This document shows, piece after piece, positions 50,651 to 58,443 of a stretch of DNA of 58,443 nt. Location of the stretch: the NCBI GenBank assembly GCA_013377075.1, contig JACABD010000005.1, positions 1 to 58,443 of the forward strand, given 5' to 3'. Below the pieces are notes generated by a model. That model was not told where the DNA came from, did not search any database, and saw only the letters and a program-made list of their open reading frames with translations. The stretch's first letter is position 1; each line of letters opens with the position of its first letter. The translations under genes and the position numbers were made by a program. The DNA is from Geobacteraceae bacterium (lineage in GTDB: Bacteria; Desulfobacterota; Desulfuromonadia; Geobacterales; DSM-12255).

Positions 50651-51999
50651 TGAGGGGAGGAGCTTTCATTGCGTGGAACTTCATCGGCCAGATCCCTGAG
50701 AGATATACCGGAGAGACTTTTGGCCATACATGTATCCACCCTGGCAAGCAGGTCAGCCAGATAGGACTCCCCTTTTGTCATCGTGAGCGGCTGCCAGCCA
50801 ACCGGTGAATTTTGTAACGCAGAAAGAACTTCGCTGACCATTATCTCTTCCGGCTCTTTTGCAAGGGCATAGACAGGTGGAGCGTCATCTGTTGAAATTA
50901 TGAACCCTTGCAGCATAAGGGAGGAAAGCAGTTCTTTGAGAATTTTTTCCGGGAGATCAAATGCATCACCCAGATGTTCACCAGTCCATCCTTTCACACG
51001 GCTTCCGCTGAGAGTTGAAATATCCTGTAAAATCGCCAATGACAAGAGTTCGCGGACTCTCTGACTTACGGGCCCCACCTTGAGCTCCCTTCTGATCGTC
51101 CGGATATTCTGATGGGCATGAACAATTTCGACACCCAAAAGAACAATCAACCAGCTTACATATATCCAGATCATGAAGGTAGGAAGGGCGGCCATGGTGC
51201 CGTAAATCGCATTGTTTCTGGCAACTCCGAACTGAAAGTGCACATAAAACCTCTGGGCAAGCTGCCAGAGCGTCCCTGCCAGAAAAGCCCCTATCAATGC
51301 GGAACCGGAACTGACCACGGTATTTGGCACAATTTTGTAGAGAAATGTCAGGGCAATGCAGACCATCAGGTAAGGAAGAAAATGAAGAATATCAGGCAGG
51401 ATTTCACCCAGGGATGCAGACGTAAGAAACCAGTTGAAAGCCGCCTGTCCCTCAAGAAAAGTGGTCAAGCTTAAGGCAGCAAATATCAGAGCCGGCATAC
51501 TGATTAAAAGGATCAACTGTCCACCGATTTTCTTGCCGAGCGGTCTGGTCTCCTTAACGATCCATATCTGGTTGAAGCTCTCTTCAACGCTGTCAAGAAG
51601 CATTACTACCGTGACCAGAAGGCCTGCAAGTCCGAATCCTCCAAGAGATGTCATATTCGTATTGTCTATATACCGGATAATTCTTGCAGCAACATCCTGA
51701 GACCCTGCTGAAAGCTGCTCAAGAAGGGCAGGCGCTACCTGGTTCTGGACACCAAGGCCTTTAAGTATTGAAAAGATAATTGCGAGAAATGGAACAAGAG
51801 CCAAAAGGGAGGTAAAAGCCAGCGATGACGAGCGGAGAAACCACTGGTTACGCCAGGAGTTGCGAACAACAATTGAAATAAACTGTATGACAATAAGCCA
51901 GAAGCGCTGCAATCCTCTGTAATCTTCAGGATCCGGCTCCCAGACACCCTTGGAAAAATAATGAATGATCGGGTTTATTACGTTCATTAATGGCGCCAT
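50647..51999 (-). CDS. YihY/BrkB-family inner-membrane protein
   Basis: A protein of about 450 residues with five to six TM helices of the YihY/BrkB (virulence factor BrkB/RNase BN-like) family. Signatures include SSLAFTSLLALVPFLAIIFS, GLAGLLVTVVMLLDSVEESFNQIW, GALIGAFLAGTLWQLAQRFYV and YGTMAALPTFMIWIYVSWLIVLLG. A cytoplasmic C-terminal extension (about 320-450) adds a winged-helix-like domain (SLAILQDISTLSG, LLSSLMLQGFIIS). The start is set at the ATG at 51999; 51987 is an alternative, both without clear ribosome sites. The longest frame would begin inside a terminator hairpin and is rejected. Transport or enzymatic roles are not established. Confidence 0.85.
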   Translation of the reverse strand: MAPLMNVINPIIHYFSKGVWEPDPEDYRGLQRFWLIVIQFISIVVRNSWRNQWFLRSSSLAFTSLLALVPFLAIIFSILKGLGVQNQVAPALLEQLSAGSQDVAARIIRYIDNTNMTSLGGFGLAGLLVTVVMLLDSVEESFNQIWIVKETRPLGKKIGGQLILLISMPALIFAALSLTTFLEGQAAFNWFLTSASLGEILPDILHFLPYLMVCIALTFLYKIVPNTVVSSGSALIGAFLAGTLWQLAQRFYVHFQFGVARNNAIYGTMAALPTFMIWIYVSWLIVLLGVEIVHAHQNIRTIRRELKVGPVSQRVRELLSLAILQDISTLSGSRVKGWTGEHLGDAFDLPEKILKELLSSLMLQGFIISTDDAPPVYALAKEPEEIMVSEVLSALQNSPVGWQPLTMTKGESYLADLLARVDTCMAKSLSGISLRDLADEVPRNESSSPH

Positions 52000-52020
52000 A
52001 AACAAAAAACCTGTAAAAAA

Positions 52021-52041
52021 GGGGCGCACACTGTGCACCCC
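52021..52041 (-). terminator. intrinsic terminator of the ytxH-DUF948 genes
   Basis: On the minus strand GGGGTGCAC pairs with GTGCGCCCC (one T-G pair) around a 3-nt loop, followed by TTTTTT (52020-52015). It lies between the ytxH and brkB-like genes in the same direction, so brkB is likely separately transcribed or reached by read-through. Confidence 0.88.
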
Positions 52042-52077
52042 TCGCTGTGAAAACCGTGATTGATCGACAGGCCTCTT

Positions 52078-52392
52078 TCAGGCACTCTTGAGGCGTTCCT
52101 TCTCGCGTTCGATAGCCTCTTTACCAGCTTCGATGGCAGAGGTGAGAATGCTTTTCTTCTCGTTAATAATATCCTTACCATCCTCGATTGTCGTCTTGAT
52201 CTTCTCCTGGGCCTCGGTTGTATACTCCTTGATCTTGTCAATTGCGTCGTCAGCAAGACCTTTTATCTTTCCGCGAATCTCCTCACCGGTATTCGGCGCA
52301 ACAAGAAGTGCCACACCTGCGCCAACTGCCGCACCGGCAAGAAATGAGAGAATAACTGCGCCGACACCTGCTCCGTTATCATTTTCAGCCAT
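52078..52392 (-). CDS. YtxH-domain small membrane protein
   Basis: A 104-residue protein with one glycine/alanine-rich N-terminal TM segment (GAVILSFLAGAAVGAGVALLVAP), followed by the YtxH signature NTGEEIRGKIKGLADDAIDKIKEY. A long charged amphipathic helix with alternating Lys and Glu follows, likely a coiled coil. YtxH proteins are membrane-associated, apolipophorin-like stress or surface proteins in other bacteria. No function is assigned here. GGGGG precedes the start. It is 6 nt downstream of the DUF948 gene, a common pairing. Confidence 0.88.
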   Translation of the reverse strand: MAENDNGAGVGAVILSFLAGAAVGAGVALLVAPNTGEEIRGKIKGLADDAIDKIKEYTTEAQEKIKTTIEDGKDIINEKKSILTSAIEAGKEAIEREKERLKSA

Positions 52393-52398
52393 ATCCGT

Positions 52399-52788
52399 CT
52401 ACCCCCTTTTTTTTGTAAATCTGTCAACTATGAATGAACCGGCAACCTTGGCACCGGTAATCCATAAAGATGATTTTGAGAGAACCTCGGCAGTCCTGCC
52501 AACAACAGTACTGATAGTCCTTAGGCCCTTGCCTGCCTCACCCACAACTGACAAAAAGCTTTTTACATCCTCCACATTTTCAGCAGCACCGGATGTAATT
52601 ATCTTAAGGTCGGCCAGGGTATCCTGTAGTTCTTTCAGGGTAGGCTGAATATCGGCATCAAGCTTTACGACGATAGTCCTGACTGTTGCCGTTGTCTCCT
52701 TAAGCTCCCTTATCAGCGGGATAAGGGATATAACCAGTGCAACAACCGCAATTGCAACTGCTATGGCTGCAATATTAATAATCATCAT
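52399..52788 (-). CDS. DUF948 family membrane protein
   Basis: A 129-residue protein with one N-terminal TM helix (IAAIAVAIAVVALVISLIPLI), followed by the helical DUF948 region (LKETTATVRTIVVKLDADIQPTLKELQDTL). It ends in a second hydrophobic stretch with FIVDRFTKKRG. DUF948 proteins occur beside YtxH genes in many bacteria, as here. Their role is unknown, though the helical hairpin resembles methyl-accepting or coiled-coil scaffolds. GAGGCGG lies upstream of the ATG. The neighbouring tatA gene is 70 nt further upstream. Confidence 0.85.
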   Translation of the reverse strand: MMIINIAAIAVAIAVVALVISLIPLIRELKETTATVRTIVVKLDADIQPTLKELQDTLADLKIITSGAAENVEDVKSFLSVVGEAGKGLRTISTVVGRTAEVLSKSSLWITGAKVAGSFIVDRFTKKRG

Positions 52789-52858
52789 GATGACCGCCTC
52801 CGGAATGTTACTGAAAAAGAGTTAGGAAATTATATCTCTTATTCACAGCCATGCAACC

Positions 52859-53047
52859 TCAACCCTTCTTTTCATCATCCGGCTTGCCGGGTTTGATCAC
52901 AATCTCTTCCTTGCCGTCGGAAGCACGCTTGAAATTTCTTATGCTCTTGCCGAGCGCTCCACCTATTTCAGGCAACCTGCCTGCACCGAATACTACCAGC
53001 ACTATCACCAGAACAACTATCAATTCCGGCATACCGAATCCGAACAT
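52859..53047 (-). CDS. tatA: twin-arginine translocase subunit TatA/E
   Basis: A 62-residue protein with one N-terminal TM helix ([21 protein letters not shown]). The conserved [20 protein letters not shown] amphipathic helix and a charged tail ([16 protein letters not shown]) follow. TatA/E forms the pore of the Tat export system with TatB and TatC, neither of which is in this window. The ATG at 53047 has GGGAGGGG upstream. A longer frame from 53113 would add a non-conserved leader. Confidence 0.95.
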   Translation of the reverse strand: MFGFGMPELIVVLVIVLVVFGAGRLPEIGGALGKSIRNFKRASDGKEEIVIKPGKPDDEKKG

Positions 53048-53158
53048 ATTCCCCTCCCAATAGCCTGACCAGCGTAAGTCAGGCCATAATACACTCAGGT
53101 GAGAAAAAATCAAGCTGACGTTTCATCCTCCTATACCGCGAAGCCCCTGACAAAACCG

Positions 53159-53184
53159 GCTATTTAGCGCCGAATGTAAATAGC
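53159..53184. promoter_or_regulatory. inverted repeat, possible operator
   Basis: GCTATTTA (53159-53166) and TAAATAGC (53177-53184) are perfect reverse complements around GCGCCGAATG. The right arm overlaps the -35-like TGTAAA (53175-53180) of the candidate promoter that ends at TATAAT (53198-53203). Confidence 0.4.
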
Positions 53185-53393
53185 AGTAGCTGTTGGTTAT
53201 AATGTCAGACTAATTAATGGTTCCATGGAGGGCAACGCAAAAAGAGTTTCATAAAACAAAAACCTCCGAACTATAAGGCTTTTTAAATGACCATATTAGC
53301 TATAATCACCACATTGCTTTAAGATACCTTCAGGAATGGGCAATTGCACATAAATTGCATATCTTTAGCCTCTAAACTCTCCCAAACATGGAA

Positions 53394-53399
53394 TATAGT
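53394..53399 (+). promoter_or_regulatory. -10-like box of the first lipoprotein gene
   Basis: TATAGT ends 7 nt before the ATG at 53407. No Shine-Dalgarno sequence is visible; the -35-like hexamer TCTAAA lies 17 nt further upstream (53371-53376) and is weak. Confidence 0.35.
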
Positions 53400-53406
53400 G
53401 TCCTTT

Positions 53407-54114
53407 ATGATCCACTCTACCATTCGGAATACAGTCTGCATAATACTCCTCTTTTTTATTGCCGGCTGCTCCGGAGAAAAGACTTCAAGCTACAGCAGAA
53501 CAGTGACGCAACATAAAAGCAACGTTGTTACCGGACTGCTTTACGGCTATGGAGCAAGAACCCCAATCAGTATCACCGGTGAAGGGCAACCTTCGGTTTC
53601 CCCCACCGACTATTTTTCGCTAATAACCGGCAGGTACGCCATCGCCGATTACAAAACTTATCCGCCCCCCAACGAGCACATTTTCACTGCCTCATTCAGC
53701 GACAACACCCGTCTCTACAGCGTCTGGAGCGGCATCCCGACAGCTTCGGCAGATATTGAGACAATTTTTGACCAACTAGGCATCTCTTCGCCATCATCGC
53801 TGACAGTAGCTCCGGACATTTTTAACGCAAGAGCCAACATAAACCCGCTTACTGATCTTGCCTACTGGTACTGGTTACATGAGAACAAGCAAAGCCCTTA
53901 CTACTACTATCAGACCGGCGTTTTCCTCTTTTTCAGACAGATGTATTCTCTGCCGGAGCAGGATATTGTTCATGATTATCCAAGCCCAGAGCTTAAGCAG
54001 CTACTCGACAAAATAGAAATAAAAACAAGCGCTTCCGGATTTGCACTCATTGAAAGAGCTTCCGGCATAACTATCTGCCAATCGACATTTGCGCTGTTTC
54101 CAGTATGTCAATAA
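53407..54114 (+). CDS. putative lipoprotein, unknown function
   Basis: A 235-residue exported protein with a lipoprotein signal (NTVCIILLFFIAGCSG, lipobox IAGC). The mature part is rich in Ser, Thr and Tyr (VVTGLLYGYGARTPISIT, YWYWLHENKQSPYYYYQTG) and contains no motif I recognise. The ATG at 53407 was chosen because it begins the signal peptide. A TTG at 53344 would add 21 residues ahead of the signal. It is followed after 48 nt by a second lipoprotein gene, and the two may form a surface-exposed pair. Confidence 0.55.
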   Translation: MIHSTIRNTVCIILLFFIAGCSGEKTSSYSRTVTQHKSNVVTGLLYGYGARTPISITGEGQPSVSPTDYFSLITGRYAIADYKTYPPPNEHIFTASFSDNTRLYSVWSGIPTASADIETIFDQLGISSPSSLTVAPDIFNARANINPLTDLAYWYWLHENKQSPYYYYQTGVFLFFRQMYSLPEQDIVHDYPSPELKQLLDKIEIKTSASGFALIERASGITICQSTFALFPVCQ

Positions 54115-54162
54115 CAACTGAAAATTAGACTTACGATACCTCTAAAAGCAAAGGAGAAAAAA

Positions 54163-55386
54163 ATGCTTCTGAGATTACTTGTTTTATCTTTCACACTGTT
54201 TTCCCTGAGTGGCTGCGGCAGTAAAAGTTCCTCAACTCCGGCGACCTATTCGCAAGTTCCTGCAGGGACAGAACTGACTGTTTACGGAGTAACCGATGGG
54301 TCGGTAATGAGCCGTAACAACCTCTATGTCACCGTAAAGCGCCCGGCTGTGCCTCTGTTTCGGGCCTATTCAGGCATTCAATTCACCCTCGATACACAGC
54401 TTCAAGAATATGCCACTGCCTATTTCCACGGAAAGGAAACAATACAGTTGCAAATTCCGGTCAATACTGCCGGAGCCCATCAGTTTGTAGTTAAGGGAAT
54501 ATTGTCTGGCAATCAGATTGAGCCCGGGAGGAAGATAAACTTCTCCGTCGACTACCATCTGGATAGCGCCGGTTCAGGGAAGTACATCGGTGACAGGACG
54601 GTTTATGATTCTGCCCCTGCCGGTTCATTTAATAATATGAAAGTTGAGTTTGCATCCTACTCTGCAACAAGATCTGCCAGCATTTTTGCAAAAGCCGGCA
54701 TTAATTTTACCGGACTTGGCGGAAGCAGCACCGGTTTTGCCAGCTCACCGATGTCAGGTGTTGCAGCTCAAAATGATGTAAGCGATCCTTTTGCAACCAT
54801 CGACCTGACAATGGGACCGGCTTCAAACTTACTTTATCTCTCTGGGCCTGCATTCAATCACTTCATGGAACTGAATGCAAGCCAAGGGGGCAGCACTGGA
54901 GATCTCAGGCTTTACAGGGCAGACCCATCAAGCAAAGTTATCAGTGCCTACTGTTCAAGCCTGACACCGCAGACAGCTGCATCCGGCAATATGCAGGCAG
55001 TGTTCACACTCCAGTCATTCGACAACGTCAATTTCTTTGGTCATATGCGTCTCTGGAAGACCAATGGTGGACCAGTCTGGACCTATCAGGTTGCAGCGTA
55101 TAACGAAGCAAACGGATTATCGCTTGCGCATAATGCTCTGAGCCTGTGGTTGAGTATCCCTGCTTCGACTCTTGATGATTTTCTGCTCGGATCGATCACC
55201 TACACAAGTCAGTACCTGATGAAGAATCCCTCTGGAGCGCTTCCAAGCCAGCTACCGGGCAGTTTGACAGTTGTTCAAGGAAGTGACGGCAAATTCAAGA
55301 TCAATGATCTCATTCTAAAACTTGACGATATGTACAGATCTATTGACCCAGGTAACATCCAGATGAAGTATTCCTACAAACCCTGA
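54163..55386 (+). CDS. putative lipoprotein, unknown function
   Basis: A 407-residue exported protein with lipobox LSGC in LLVLSFTLFSLSGCGSK. The mature sequence is beta-strand-like and rich in Ser, Thr, Gly and Asn (GTELTVYGVTDGSVMSRNNL, FSVDYHLDSAGSGKYIGD), like a secreted adhesin-type or assembly protein. It has one cysteine after the lipobox (AYCSS). I find no catalytic motif and no named family. AAAGGAG precedes the ATG. It is probably cotranscribed with the preceding lipoprotein gene and ends at a strong terminator before uvrB. Confidence 0.55.
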   Translation: MLLRLLVLSFTLFSLSGCGSKSSSTPATYSQVPAGTELTVYGVTDGSVMSRNNLYVTVKRPAVPLFRAYSGIQFTLDTQLQEYATAYFHGKETIQLQIPVNTAGAHQFVVKGILSGNQIEPGRKINFSVDYHLDSAGSGKYIGDRTVYDSAPAGSFNNMKVEFASYSATRSASIFAKAGINFTGLGGSSTGFASSPMSGVAAQNDVSDPFATIDLTMGPASNLLYLSGPAFNHFMELNASQGGSTGDLRLYRADPSSKVISAYCSSLTPQTAASGNMQAVFTLQSFDNVNFFGHMRLWKTNGGPVWTYQVAAYNEANGLSLAHNALSLWLSIPASTLDDFLLGSITYTSQYLMKNPSGALPSQLPGSLTVVQGSDGKFKINDLILKLDDMYRSIDPGNIQMKYSYKP

Positions 55387-55416
55387 TTTATTTGACAATA
55401 CAGAGAACTGACCCAC

Positions 55417-55447
55417 AAAAAAGGAGCCTCCAAATGGCTCCTTTTTT
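55417..55447 (+). terminator. intrinsic terminator upstream of uvrB
   Basis: AAAAAAGGAGCC (55417-55428) pairs with GGCTCCTTTTTT (55436-55447) around a 7-nt loop, and more T residues follow. It ends the lipoprotein transcript, leaving only 30 nt before uvrB. Confidence 0.92.
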
Positions 55448-55464
55448 TTATCTCCGACTCGGGC

Positions 55465-55470
55465 TATACT
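55465..55470 (+). promoter_or_regulatory. -10-like box of uvrB
   Basis: TATACT ends 7 nt before the ATG at 55478, with no Shine-Dalgarno sequence between. The position 17 nt upstream falls in the terminator T-tract (TTTTTT), a poor -35. Confidence 0.4.
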
Positions 55471-55477
55471 TACCGCC

Positions 55478-57472
55478 ATGATCCCTTTCAAACTGACTTC
55501 CGACTACCAGCCACGCGGCGACCAACCACAGGCCATTAGTGAGCTTGTTGAGGGGCTTGAGCGCGGCGACCGCCATCAGGTTCTGCTTGGGGTTACGGGT
55601 TCCGGCAAGACCTTCACAATGGCAAATATCATTGCCGAAACGGGTCGCCCGGCCCTGGTACTGGCACCCAACAAGACCCTTGCCGCCCAGCTCTACGGAG
55701 AATTCAAGGAACTGTTCCCGGAAAATGCCGTCGAGTACTTCGTCTCCTACTACGACTACTATCAGCCCGAAGCCTACATACCGACAACCGACACCTTTAT
55801 CGAAAAAGACTCCGCCATTAACGACGAGATCGACAAGCTGCGCCATTCGGCCACCAGAAGCCTGTTGACGCGGCATGACGTGATAATCGTCGCCTCCGTA
55901 TCCTGTATCTACGGTATCGGTTCACCATCCGAATACGAAGCGATGCATATTTTCTTCTCCCTTGGTGAGGACTTCGGCAGGGACACGCTTCTTCGAAAGC
56001 TTGTCGAGATTCAGTACGAACGTAATGATGTTGATTTCCACCGTGGTGCCTTCCGGGTGCGTGGTGACAACATCGAGATCTTCCCGGCCCATGACGATGA
56101 GAAAGCTATCAGGGTCGAGTTTTTCGGCGATACGGTTGAAGCAATTTCGGAGATCGATCCGCTCAGGGGGATTGTTCTGGGAAGACCCTCCAAATGCGCC
56201 ATCTATCCGGCTTCGCACTATGTTGCCACAAAAGAGACTTTGGAACGGGCAGTCGAAGAAATCCGGATTGACCTGCGGGAAAGGCTCCAGTACTTCCGCA
56301 CCGAGAATATGCTGGTAGAGGCGCAGCGCCTTGAGCAACGGGTCATGTTCGACCTTGAGATGATGGAAGAGATGGGGTTCTGCCAAGGAATCGAAAACTA
56401 CTCCCGCTACTTTGACAACAGAAAAGTCGGCGAAGCACCCTACACCTTGATCGATTATTTCCCTGAAGATTTTATCCTCTTTGTTGACGAATCGCACATC
56501 ACCAACTCCCAGGTGGGAGCCATGTACCGTGGCGACAGGAGCAGAAAGGAGACCCTGGTAAACTTCGGGTTCCGCCTCCCGGCAGCCCTTGACAACCGAC
56601 CGCTTAACTTCACCGAGTTCGAGGCAAAACTGCGCCAGACCATCCATGTATCTGCCACCCCGTCAGATTACGAGCTGAACAAGGCTGAAGGTGTAGTTGT
56701 GGAGCAGGTAATCCGCCCAACCGGCCTGCTTGATCCGGTCATTGAAATCAGACCTGCCACCATGCAGGTTGACGATCTGCTCGTTGAAGTCAGGAACACT
56801 GCCGAAAAGGGTGAAAGGATACTTGTCACCACCCTGACAAAGCGCATGGCAGAGGAGCTGACAGAGTATTACCGCAATGTCGGCGTCCGCGTAAGATACC
56901 TTCATTCGGACATAGACACTATCCAGAGAATGGAAATTATCCGTGATTTGAGGCTCGGTGAATTTGACCTGCTTGTCGGCATCAACCTGCTGCGGGAAGG
57001 GCTCGACCTCCCTGAAGTATCGCTGGTAGCGATCATGGATGCTGACAAAGAGGGGTTTCTCAGGTCTCACCGTTCCCTAATCCAGACCTGCGGCAGGGCG
57101 GCCAGAAACATCAGTGGCAGGGTCATCATGTATGCGGACAACATCACCCGCTCCATGCAGGCATGTTTGGACGAGACCTCGCGAAGAAGACAGATTCAGG
57201 AAGAGTACAACCGCGGACACAACATAACTCCCCAGTCTGTACGCAAAGGGCTGCGCAGCATCCTTGAATCGATCGAGGAGAAGGATTACTACGACCTCCC
57301 CCTTGCCGCAGATCCGCAGGAAGAGTACCTCCCCCCGAAGGAGCTTGCAAAGCTGGTCAACAAGCTGCGCAAGGAGATGATTGCCGCTGCCAAGGAGCTT
57401 GATTTTGAAAAGGCGGCAAAGCTGCGCGACAGGGTCAGAGCTCTTGAAGTACGGGCACTGGGGGTGAAATGA
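55478..57472 (+). CDS. uvrB: UvrABC excinuclease subunit B
   Basis: A 664-residue DNA repair helicase that loads UvrC at lesions found by UvrA. The Walker A GVTGSGKT lies at about residues 37-44, followed by the beta-hairpin region [12 protein letters not shown]. The DEAD-like DESH sits in FVDESHIT, helicase motifs V and VI are present ([26 protein letters not shown]), and a C-terminal UVR coiled-coil ([21 protein letters not shown]) contacts UvrC. Length is standard. The N-terminus [20 protein letters not shown] fixes the start. A TATACT box 7 nt before the ATG, without a ribosome binding site, suggests a leaderless message. It overlaps the next gene by 4 nt. Confidence 0.98.
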   Translation: MIPFKLTSDYQPRGDQPQAISELVEGLERGDRHQVLLGVTGSGKTFTMANIIAETGRPALVLAPNKTLAAQLYGEFKELFPENAVEYFVSYYDYYQPEAYIPTTDTFIEKDSAINDEIDKLRHSATRSLLTRHDVIIVASVSCIYGIGSPSEYEAMHIFFSLGEDFGRDTLLRKLVEIQYERNDVDFHRGAFRVRGDNIEIFPAHDDEKAIRVEFFGDTVEAISEIDPLRGIVLGRPSKCAIYPASHYVATKETLERAVEEIRIDLRERLQYFRTENMLVEAQRLEQRVMFDLEMMEEMGFCQGIENYSRYFDNRKVGEAPYTLIDYFPEDFILFVDESHITNSQVGAMYRGDRSRKETLVNFGFRLPAALDNRPLNFTEFEAKLRQTIHVSATPSDYELNKAEGVVVEQVIRPTGLLDPVIEIRPATMQVDDLLVEVRNTAEKGERILVTTLTKRMAEELTEYYRNVGVRVRYLHSDIDTIQRMEIIRDLRLGEFDLLVGINLLREGLDLPEVSLVAIMDADKEGFLRSHRSLIQTCGRAARNISGRVIMYADNITRSMQACLDETSRRRQIQEEYNRGHNITPQSVRKGLRSILESIEEKDYYDLPLAADPQEEYLPPKELAKLVNKLRKEMIAAAKELDFEKAAKLRDRVRALEVRALGVK

Positions 57473-58125
57473 AGTTCGATCCATTCGGCCAGGCAAGCGC
57501 CTATCTCTCTGAAGAGCTGCTGCACCGTATCATCAGGCTCTTCATGACCGTTCTCCTCGGAGTTTTTCTGCTGCACAGGCTGCAACAGTACAATCTCTTT
57601 GCAGTCAAAGGCCTCTGGCTCGCCGAAAGCACCCTCTTTATTGTGCTGATATCAGCCTACCTCCTGCGCAGCGCCCCTGTCAGCCGCTCCAGAGGTGTCT
57701 ACGAGATTATCATCCCTCTAATCGGCAGCGCACTACCGTTTCTGCTGCTCATTTCGCCACCATCTCCACTGGTTACCACCAACATCAAGCTCCTTTACGG
57801 GCTGCTCTGGTGGATGACAGCGGCAACAGCCCTGACCGTCTGGGGGATGTGGGCACTCCGCTCCTCCTTCAGCATCACTGTTGAAGCAAGAAAGCTGGTG
57901 ACTACTGCGCCATACCGTTTCATCCGCCACCCCGTTTACCTCGGCGAGATACTTGCGGCTGCGTCTGTCGCCATAATCCGCTTATCGCCCCAGGGGATTA
58001 TTATCCTATTTATTTTCATAGCGATTCAGCTGTATCGGACCCGCATGGAAGAGAAAAAACTGGTATCTGTTTTTCCGGAGTACAAAACCGGTCTGGCGAA
58101 AAGCATCTGGCTCTGGAGGCTGTAG
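57469..58125 (+). CDS. ICMT/PEMT-like integral membrane methyltransferase
   Basis: A 218-residue membrane protein with five to six TM segments. Its C-terminal half carries the isoprenylcysteine carboxyl methyltransferase/phospholipid methyltransferase signature: [15 protein letters not shown], then [16 protein letters not shown]. These residues form the SAM-binding site in family members. Substrates range from isoprenylcysteine to phospholipids, and none can be chosen here. It overlaps uvrB by 4 nt (ATGA). The comF-like gene begins 1 nt after its stop, so all three are probably cotranscribed. Confidence 0.85.
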   Translation: MKFDPFGQASAYLSEELLHRIIRLFMTVLLGVFLLHRLQQYNLFAVKGLWLAESTLFIVLISAYLLRSAPVSRSRGVYEIIIPLIGSALPFLLLISPPSPLVTTNIKLLYGLLWWMTAATALTVWGMWALRSSFSITVEARKLVTTAPYRFIRHPVYLGEILAAASVAIIRLSPQGIIILFIFIAIQLYRTRMEEKKLVSVFPEYKTGLAKSIWLWRL

Positions 58126-58126
58126 T

Positions 58127-58443
58127 TTGAAAAGGATTTTCTCCATACTTGCGGCACAGATTGGCGGACTTCTTTTTCCCAAAATCTGCCATCTCTGCAA
58201 GGAGTTTGTCCCTGATGCAGGAGATATTCATATCTGTGCAGACTGTTTTGAGAAAATCACCCCGCTGACTTCCCCTAAATGCTGCAGTTGCGGGCACCCT
58301 TTTGAATCGCCCATCGGCTCAGACCACCTCTGCGGAGCCTGCATAACCGATCCTCCCCCTTTCTCCAAAGCCAGAGCAGCTCTCCTTTTTGATGGCAACA
58401 CCAGAGAACTTGTCCATCAGTTCAAATACAGCAGACGGGTTCT
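58127..58443 (+). CDS. ComF-family phosphoribosyltransferase, truncated by window end
   Basis: The first 105 residues of a ComF/GntX-like protein. It begins KRIFSILAAQIGGLLFPKIC and continues with the characteristic N-terminal zinc-binding cysteines (CHLC, CADC, CCSCG, CGAC), then AALLFDGNTRELVHQFKYS, which precedes the phosphoribosyltransferase domain. ComF proteins take part in DNA uptake in naturally competent bacteria; many others have no assigned role. The start codon is TTG with GGAG 8 nt upstream. The 3' part, including the PRPP-binding loop, lies beyond the window. Confidence 0.88.
   Translation, partial: MKRIFSILAAQIGGLLFPKICHLCKEFVPDAGDIHICADCFEKITPLTSPKCCSCGHPFESPIGSDHLCGACITDPPPFSKARAALLFDGNTRELVHQFKYSRRV

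Larger units (their letters stand above)
53048..53406. other. 359-bp non-coding divergent region
   Basis: No convincing gene is visible between tatA (minus) and the lipoprotein gene (plus). It holds an 8-bp perfect hairpin, GCTATTTA (53159-53166) with TAAATAGC (53177-53184), overlapping a candidate TGTAAA-N17-TATAAT promoter (53175-53203). A further TATAAT lies at 53301-53306 and a TATAGT at 53394-53399. The region is AT-rich and possibly regulatory for the lipoprotein pair. Confidence 0.5.

Noticed and set aside
1-58443. tRNA, rRNA, CRISPR arrays and transposase genes
   Set aside because: I looked for T-arm consensus sequences, regularly spaced repeats and transposase motifs and saw none; a covariance-model search would be decisive.

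Overview
The window reads as a contiguous piece of a Gram-negative chromosome, most likely a Geobacter-type deltaproteobacterium (Desulfuromonadales/Geobacterales). This is inferred from gene content: an Aquifex-type aconitase beside lipoamide dehydrogenase, a receiver/J-domain/TPR fusion, an MXAN_5187-like protein coupled to a B12-type radical SAM protein, lipid A and TolC/RND envelope genes, and many secreted redox proteins. GC content is moderate by eye. There are no tRNA or rRNA genes, no CRISPR array, no prophage and no transposase. Coding density is high, and only the region upstream of 53407 has more than 300 bases without a gene.

Layout. 1-11324 (+): shikimate-kinase-like protein, polytopic membrane protein, 2-hydroxyacid dehydrogenase, lpdA, aconitase, mltG, a receiver/J/TPR protein, a two-repeat Spy-like periplasmic protein, a Dabb protein and a YchJ-like protein, closed by a perfect 16-bp bidirectional terminator. 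11369-21640 (-): an eight-gene run holding a complete tripartite efflux system (TetR, membrane fusion lipoprotein, RND pump, TolC) with a metallo-beta-lactamase-fold protein, a small unknown protein, a PabB-PabC fusion and an orphan solute-binding protein embedded in it. 21774-23143 (-): a second TetR paralogue with a TIP30/HTATIP2-like reductase, in AT-richer DNA. 23372-26499 (+): def, fmt, a TruC-like pseudouridine synthase and an NlpC/P60 hydrolase. 26490-29983: an LRV-like repeat protein divergent from a Crp/Fnr regulator, then a histidine kinase and response regulator. 29970-33244 (-): glmS and glmU.

33428-39274 (+) holds the MXAN_5187-like and radical SAM pair, a periplasmic TPR/thioredoxin protein, a roughly 174-bp palindromic MITE-like element, an OmpA-like protein and a DsbD-alpha-like protein. 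39411-48430 (-): aroC, two secreted proteins of unknown role, plsY, copA, two AI-2E-family permeases and a UPF0158 protein. 48485-49216 (+): lpxH-like. 49258-53047 (-): a penicillin-binding transpeptidase, a YihY/BrkB membrane protein, YtxH, DUF948 and TatA proteins. 53407-58443 (+): two unknown lipoproteins, uvrB, an ICMT-like methyltransferase and the start of comF.

The most unusual signals are four. (1) The palindromic element at 37567-37740. (2) An aconitase with serine where the first [4Fe-4S] cysteine normally sits. (3) At least eight genes with a -10-like box 6-10 nt before the start codon and no Shine-Dalgarno sequence, suggesting leaderless transcripts. (4) Modular envelope and signalling proteins, namely REC/PATAN-like/J/TPR and TPR/thioredoxin. 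No single locus proves a wholly new system; the 33428-39274 redox cluster is the best candidate for one.
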